DNA of 64,000 nt from a candidate division KSB1 bacterium (GTDB lineage: Bacteria > Zhuqueibacterota > Zhuqueibacteria > Zhuqueibacterales > Zhuqueibacteraceae). Position 1 is the first letter of the stretch, and each line of letters begins with the position of its first letter. The DNA is taken from NCBI GenBank assembly GCA_034506255.1, contig JAPDPX010000001.1:809567-873566 (forward strand), in the 5' to 3' direction. The translations under genes and the position numbers were made by a program. Below are positions 60,659 to 64,000 of the stretch, piece by piece. Below the pieces are notes generated by a model. That model did no database searches. It saw only the letters and a list, made by a program, of their open reading frames with translations, and was not told the origin of the DNA.

Positions 60659-62137
60659 ATGACGACCACTATGCGCCTGCCCAACTACATCGACGGCGCC
60701 TGGCGTGCTTCGGCCGCCACCGAACATCTCGAGGTGCGCAATCCCGCAACGGCGGAGCTGCTTTGCCTGGTTCCCCTCTCCCCGGCGCAGGAAGTTGACC
60801 AGGCGGCGCAGGCGGCGCAGACGGCACTGGCAGACTGGCGCAATACACCGCCAACCGAACGCATTCAATATCTGTTCAAACTCAAGCAGTTGTTGGAGGA
60901 GAATCTCGAGGAGCTCAGCCGCACGATCACCCTGGAATGCGGCAAGACGCTGGAGGAATCCCGTGCCGAGATGCGCCGCACCATCGAAAATGTCGAAGTG
61001 GCGTGCGGCATTCCCATGATGATGCAGGGCCAGATGCTGGAAGACATCGCCGCCGGGATCGACGAGATGATGATCCGTCAGCCGGTGGGGGTCTGCGCCG
61101 CCATTGCGCCGTTCAATTTTCCCGCGATGATTTGCTTCTGGTTCATGCCTTATGCCCTGGCGTGCGGCAACACGTTCATCATGAAACCCTCGGAAAAAGT
61201 GCCGCTGACCCTGCACCGGATTTTCGAGCTGTTGCATCGTCTCGGCCTGCCCAGGGGAGTGGTCAATCTGGTGAATGGCGCCCACGCCGCAGTGGATGCC
61301 ATTCTCGATCATCCGCTCATTCGTGCCGTGAGTTTCGTCGGCTCGACGCCGGTGGCGCGCTATGTCTACAGCCGGGCGGCCGCCAACGGCAAGCGGGCGC
61401 AGTGCCAGGGCGGCGCCAAGAATCCCGTCATCGTGCTGCCCGATGCCGATGTGGAGATGACAACGCGCATCACCGCGGACAGCGCCTTTGGCTGCGCCGG
61501 GCAACGCTGTCTGGCTGCTTCCGTGGCGATCACGGTGGGTGATGCCCGGCACACGTTCACGGAAGCCATGGCGGAGGCGGCCCGCGCGCGGGTGGTGGGC
61601 TACGGCCTGGAGCCGGGCGTGCAAATGGGGCCGGTCATCTCGGCGCAAAGCCGCACGCGCATCGAAGGCCTGATTGCGAAAGGCGTGGCGCAGGGCGCCC
61701 GGGTGTTGATCGATGGCCGGCGGCCGCAGATTTCCGGGTATGAACAGGGCCACTTTGTGCGGCCGACTATTTTGCACGAGGTGCCGCCCGAGAGTGAAAT
61801 TGCCCGCACCGAAATCTTCGGCCCGGTGCTGAGCCTGATACATGTCGAGACGATCGATGAGGCCATCGCGCTGGTGAACAGCGGCGCGCACGGCAACATG
61901 GCCTGCCTGTTTACCAGCAGCGGCGCGGCCGCCCGCAAGTTTCGCCACGAGGCACAGGCCGGCAACATCGGCATCAATTTGGGCGTGGCGGCACCCATGG
62001 CCTTCTTTCCTTTCAGTGGCTGGAAGGAGAGTTTCTTCGGCGATTTGCACGCCCAGGGCCGGCATGGCGTGGAGTTTTTCACGCAGACAAAAGTCGTGGT
62101 CGAGCGCTGGCCCAGGGAATGGTCGCGCAAATTCTGA
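60659..62137 (+). CDS. mmsA: CoA-acylating methylmalonate-semialdehyde dehydrogenase
   Basis: A 492-residue aldehyde dehydrogenase of the MMSDH/IolA branch. Landmarks: [40 protein letters not shown], the Asn loop [34 protein letters not shown], the [15 protein letters not shown] segment in place of the usual Glu motif, and the catalytic cysteine in [12 protein letters not shown] (about residue 285). MMSDHs lack the general-base Glu of other ALDHs and use CoA, giving propionyl- or acetyl-CoA from methylmalonate or malonate semialdehyde in valine, pyrimidine or inositol breakdown. ATG 60659 has AAGGAG at 9 nt. No partner catabolic genes lie in the window. Confidence 0.92.
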   Translation: MTTTMRLPNYIDGAWRASAATEHLEVRNPATAELLCLVPLSPAQEVDQAAQAAQTALADWRNTPPTERIQYLFKLKQLLEENLEELSRTITLECGKTLEESRAEMRRTIENVEVACGIPMMMQGQMLEDIAAGIDEMMIRQPVGVCAAIAPFNFPAMICFWFMPYALACGNTFIMKPSEKVPLTLHRIFELLHRLGLPRGVVNLVNGAHAAVDAILDHPLIRAVSFVGSTPVARYVYSRAAANGKRAQCQGGAKNPVIVLPDADVEMTTRITADSAFGCAGQRCLAASVAITVGDARHTFTEAMAEAARARVVGYGLEPGVQMGPVISAQSRTRIEGLIAKGVAQGARVLIDGRRPQISGYEQGHFVRPTILHEVPPESEIARTEIFGPVLSLIHVETIDEAIALVNSGAHGNMACLFTSSGAAARKFRHEAQAGNIGINLGVAAPMAFFPFSGWKESFFGDLHAQGRHGVEFFTQTKVVVERWPREWSRKF

Positions 62138-62250
62138 CTCCCTGCGTGCGCGGTTAGCAAGCCGCGCACTTTCCCCGCCATTCATTTGTTACAACCTGAA
62201 TTTTGCATGCTGACTTGCTGTTGACCGGAGGAAATGCCTTGTTCACAAAA

Positions 62251-62440
62251 CTCCGTCAGGAGTGAACTGTTTATAGACACATGGGAAGCTTGCGTGTCTT
62301 TAATCTCCGTCAGGAGTGGCCTGTCGAATTTCCCATGATCTGGCGCGGTCTTTTCGAGGAGAATTGAACAGGTCACTCCTCACGGAGTTTTGGGAAATGC
62401 AAGAAGCAGCCTCACTAAAAACAGTTCATTCCTACCGGAG
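62251..62440. repeat. Cluster of four palindromic repeats, two direct and two inverted
   Basis: The unit is about CTCCGTCAGGAGTGAACTGTT. Copies: 62251-62272 and 62305-62324 on plus, 62367-62387 and 62420-62440 inverted (as CTCCGTGAGGAGTGACCTGTT and CTCCGGTAGGAATGAACTGTT on minus). CTCC and GGAG within each unit can pair. The outer pair shares GAACTGTT, the inner pair CCTGT, so the whole block is itself near-symmetrical. Confidence 0.7.
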
Positions 62441-62832
62441 TTGACGGCACGTTGGCCTGCAAAATTTTTTATGCCCCACCTTTGGGTGGTTGGGCGTCGC
62501 GATCGCATCGGCGTTTCTCGCGGAGAGGATCAATCCGGGTGCAACGTGCAAAATTCAGGTACAACCACACCGCGCTCTGCTGTGGCTCCGCAAGCAGGCC
62601 CGCCGGCACCTTCCCGCCGCAGGCCGCGCCGGCGGCACCAGTTCAGCCGCATTTGATCCTGCCCGCTGCCGCGATTAAGAAAAAGACATTTCCAACATGC
62701 GCTTCGGCAGGGTTTCCGCTTTGAAGGTACAACACGCGGCAGTACATCACCACAAATCACTGCGCTGCACAGCTTCGCTGTCCTCCCCCGCGTTTTACGC
62801 GCAAGGACGCTTCTTCCGAAGGAGTCGGATTC
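62441..62832 (+). other. Gap before the GWxTD gene
   Basis: 392 nt without a supportable gene or clear promoter. Short frames here lack protein-like composition and ribosome binding sites. Confidence 0.5.
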
Positions 62833-64000
62833 ATGAGAGCTTGCCTTTCCGCACTGTTTTTGTTGCTTGCCGCCGCCGCCCATGGCCAGGGCTACATCGT
62901 CGAACCAACCGTGCAACCGGACTTCACTTTTGAGACCTGCAATCTCGGCTCAAAAGATCCGGCCAAGAGCCGGCTGAGTGCGTGCCTCAGCATCTTTCAC
63001 TCGGATCTGCAGTTCGTTCCGGTTGCCGGCGGCTACGAAGCCAATCTTCACATCACAGTTCGCCTGCTGACCGGCGCGGGAGAAGTGGCGGCCAGTCAAA
63101 CCACCTCTGATCGTCTGCATGTCGGCACCCTGGACGAAGCACGCTCGCCGGAGAAATACAGCTTCTACTACCTTGAATTGGAAGCGGCACCGGGGGAATA
63201 CCAGGTCGACTGCGCGGTGACCGATATGGCCGCCGGTCGCACCTCCTGCCGAACTCTGCACAAAAGGCTGCGGGATTTTTCCAGCCGCGCCTCGGCCCTG
63301 GAAATCAGTGAGATCATCGTGGCTGATCAGGTGATCCGGGACAACACAAACACGGTGATCATCCGGCCCGGTCTTTATCGCAATACCATCTCGCCCGGCC
63401 ACGAAGTGTTTCTGTATTTCGAAATTTTTCGCCATGACACAACGCAACCATTGCTGCTGCGCCAGACGATCTTGAATCGCAGGAAGGAAAAGATTATCGA
63501 TCAACAACGGCCGCTGGTCAGCAGCCGGCCACGTGTGCAGATTACCCTGCCGGTTTGGACGGACCTCCTGCCCTATGGCAACTATGAGATCGTGCTGGAG
63601 GCGAGCAGCGGCAAGCTGCAAAAGACGGCTGCGACCTCCTTGCGTGTGGTGTGGGACGGGATTCCTCAGACCGGCATTCATCTCAGCCAGGCCATCCAGA
63701 CGGCGCTCTGTCTGACGGAAGGGGAAGCACGCCAGCGCTTGCTCGCGGCACTCACTTCTCCCACCGCAGAACAACACCGGGCCCTGGCCGCCTTTTGGCA
63801 GGCGCGCGATCCCTCTCCCGGAACCGTGGTCAATGAAGAAATGAATGCTTTTTATCAGCGCGTTGCGATTGCCAACGAACGCTTCAGCGGAAGCCGCGAC
63901 GGCTGGCAAACCGATCGCGGCCAAACCCTCCTCAAGCTGGGGGTGCCCGATGAAATCATCCAATACGCGGGTTCCGATGCCGGCCGGCCCTACCAGATAT
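62833..64000 (+). CDS. GWxTD domain-containing exported protein, C-terminus cut by window edge
   Basis: At least 389 residues, open to the right edge. Signal peptide ACLSALFLLLAAAAHGQG. The first 250 residues are two beta-rich domains (LHITVRLLTGAGEVAASQTT, YYLELEAAPGEYQVDCAVTD, ITLPVWTDLLPYGNYEIVLE). The visible end enters the GWxTD domain with RVAIANERFSGSRDGWQTDR, then GQTLLKLGVPDEI, which names this family of unknown function, common in Acidobacteria, Gemmatimonadetes, KSB1 and relatives. The match supports the taxonomic inference. ATG 62833 has AAGGAG at 9 nt. Its location after the repeat cluster gives no functional clue. Confidence 0.85.
   Translation, partial: MRACLSALFLLLAAAAHGQGYIVEPTVQPDFTFETCNLGSKDPAKSRLSACLSIFHSDLQFVPVAGGYEANLHITVRLLTGAGEVAASQTTSDRLHVGTLDEARSPEKYSFYYLELEAAPGEYQVDCAVTDMAAGRTSCRTLHKRLRDFSSRASALEISEIIVADQVIRDNTNTVIIRPGLYRNTISPGHEVFLYFEIFRHDTTQPLLLRQTILNRRKEKIIDQQRPLVSSRPRVQITLPVWTDLLPYGNYEIVLEASSGKLQKTAATSLRVVWDGIPQTGIHLSQAIQTALCLTEGEARQRLLAALTSPTAEQHRALAAFWQARDPSPGTVVNEEMNAFYQRVAIANERFSGSRDGWQTDRGQTLLKLGVPDEIIQYAGSDAGRPYQI

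Noticed and set aside
60641..62185. 514-codon minus-strand frame opposite mmsA
   Set aside because: Antisense to an unmistakable aldehyde dehydrogenase.
62251..62440. CRISPR array
   Set aside because: Only four units, in two orientations, with uneven gaps and no cas genes.

Overview
The window (high GC, dense coding on both strands) looks like a Gram-negative environmental bacterium of the KSB1/Calditrichota/FCB type. This is inferred from gene content and not from any marker gene. The clues are secreted proteins ending in FlgD-like/type A sorting domains of the type IX secretion kind, a gingipain-like C25 protease, a PorV/PorQ-family protein, a TonB-dependent receptor with a carboxypeptidase-regulatory-like N-terminus, and a GWxTD-domain protein at the right edge. 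No rRNA, tRNA, CRISPR array or transposase gene was seen.

1-8.4 kb (minus): a truncated AlbA_2/Schlafen-type gene with its own promoter, then a run of envelope proteolysis genes: parvulin lipoprotein, a non-catalytic M16 protein with a frameshift in its signal peptide, a catalytic M16 peptidase, a GTG-started 83-residue gene, a multi-pass membrane protein, an M1 metallopeptidase and an ArfB-like rescue factor. 8.6-14 kb: a 1796-residue C25 peptidase. 14-23.7 kb (minus): a surface polysaccharide cluster with two GT4 and one GT2 glycosyltransferases, an O-antigen ligase-like protein, a glucuronyl C5-epimerase-like protein, a flippase and a DUF6044 membrane protein. The last is bracketed by copies of a palindromic repeat.

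24-33 kb: signalling and housekeeping. A SpoIIE phosphatase and NamZ muramidase lie on minus. Diverging from them on plus are an unusual flavoprotein-FHA-FHA-ferredoxin fusion, its PP2C phosphatase, a pseudouridine synthase, a HAD protein and a STAS protein. 33-42.3 kb: three paralogous membrane-anchored SGNH/TPR proteins around a LacI regulator and a SurA-like lipoprotein. 42.3-47.2 kb: two small-leader secreted proteins, then an Lrp regulator and an EamA transporter that both carry frameshifts.

47.3-58.7 kb (minus): a glycan-uptake-like operon consisting of a TonB-dependent receptor, a 1298-residue secreted protein, a PorV-like protein and a DUF4623/CBM20-like secreted protein. Its near-consensus promoter carries an 18-bp palindrome, and the same 14-bp core lies at the equivalent place in the lacI promoter about 23 kb away. 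This suggests that the LacI protein controls both itself and the uptake operon. 59.2-64 kb: nadK and xseB (minus), a methylmalonate-semialdehyde dehydrogenase (plus), a cluster of palindromic repeats, and the start of a GWxTD protein.
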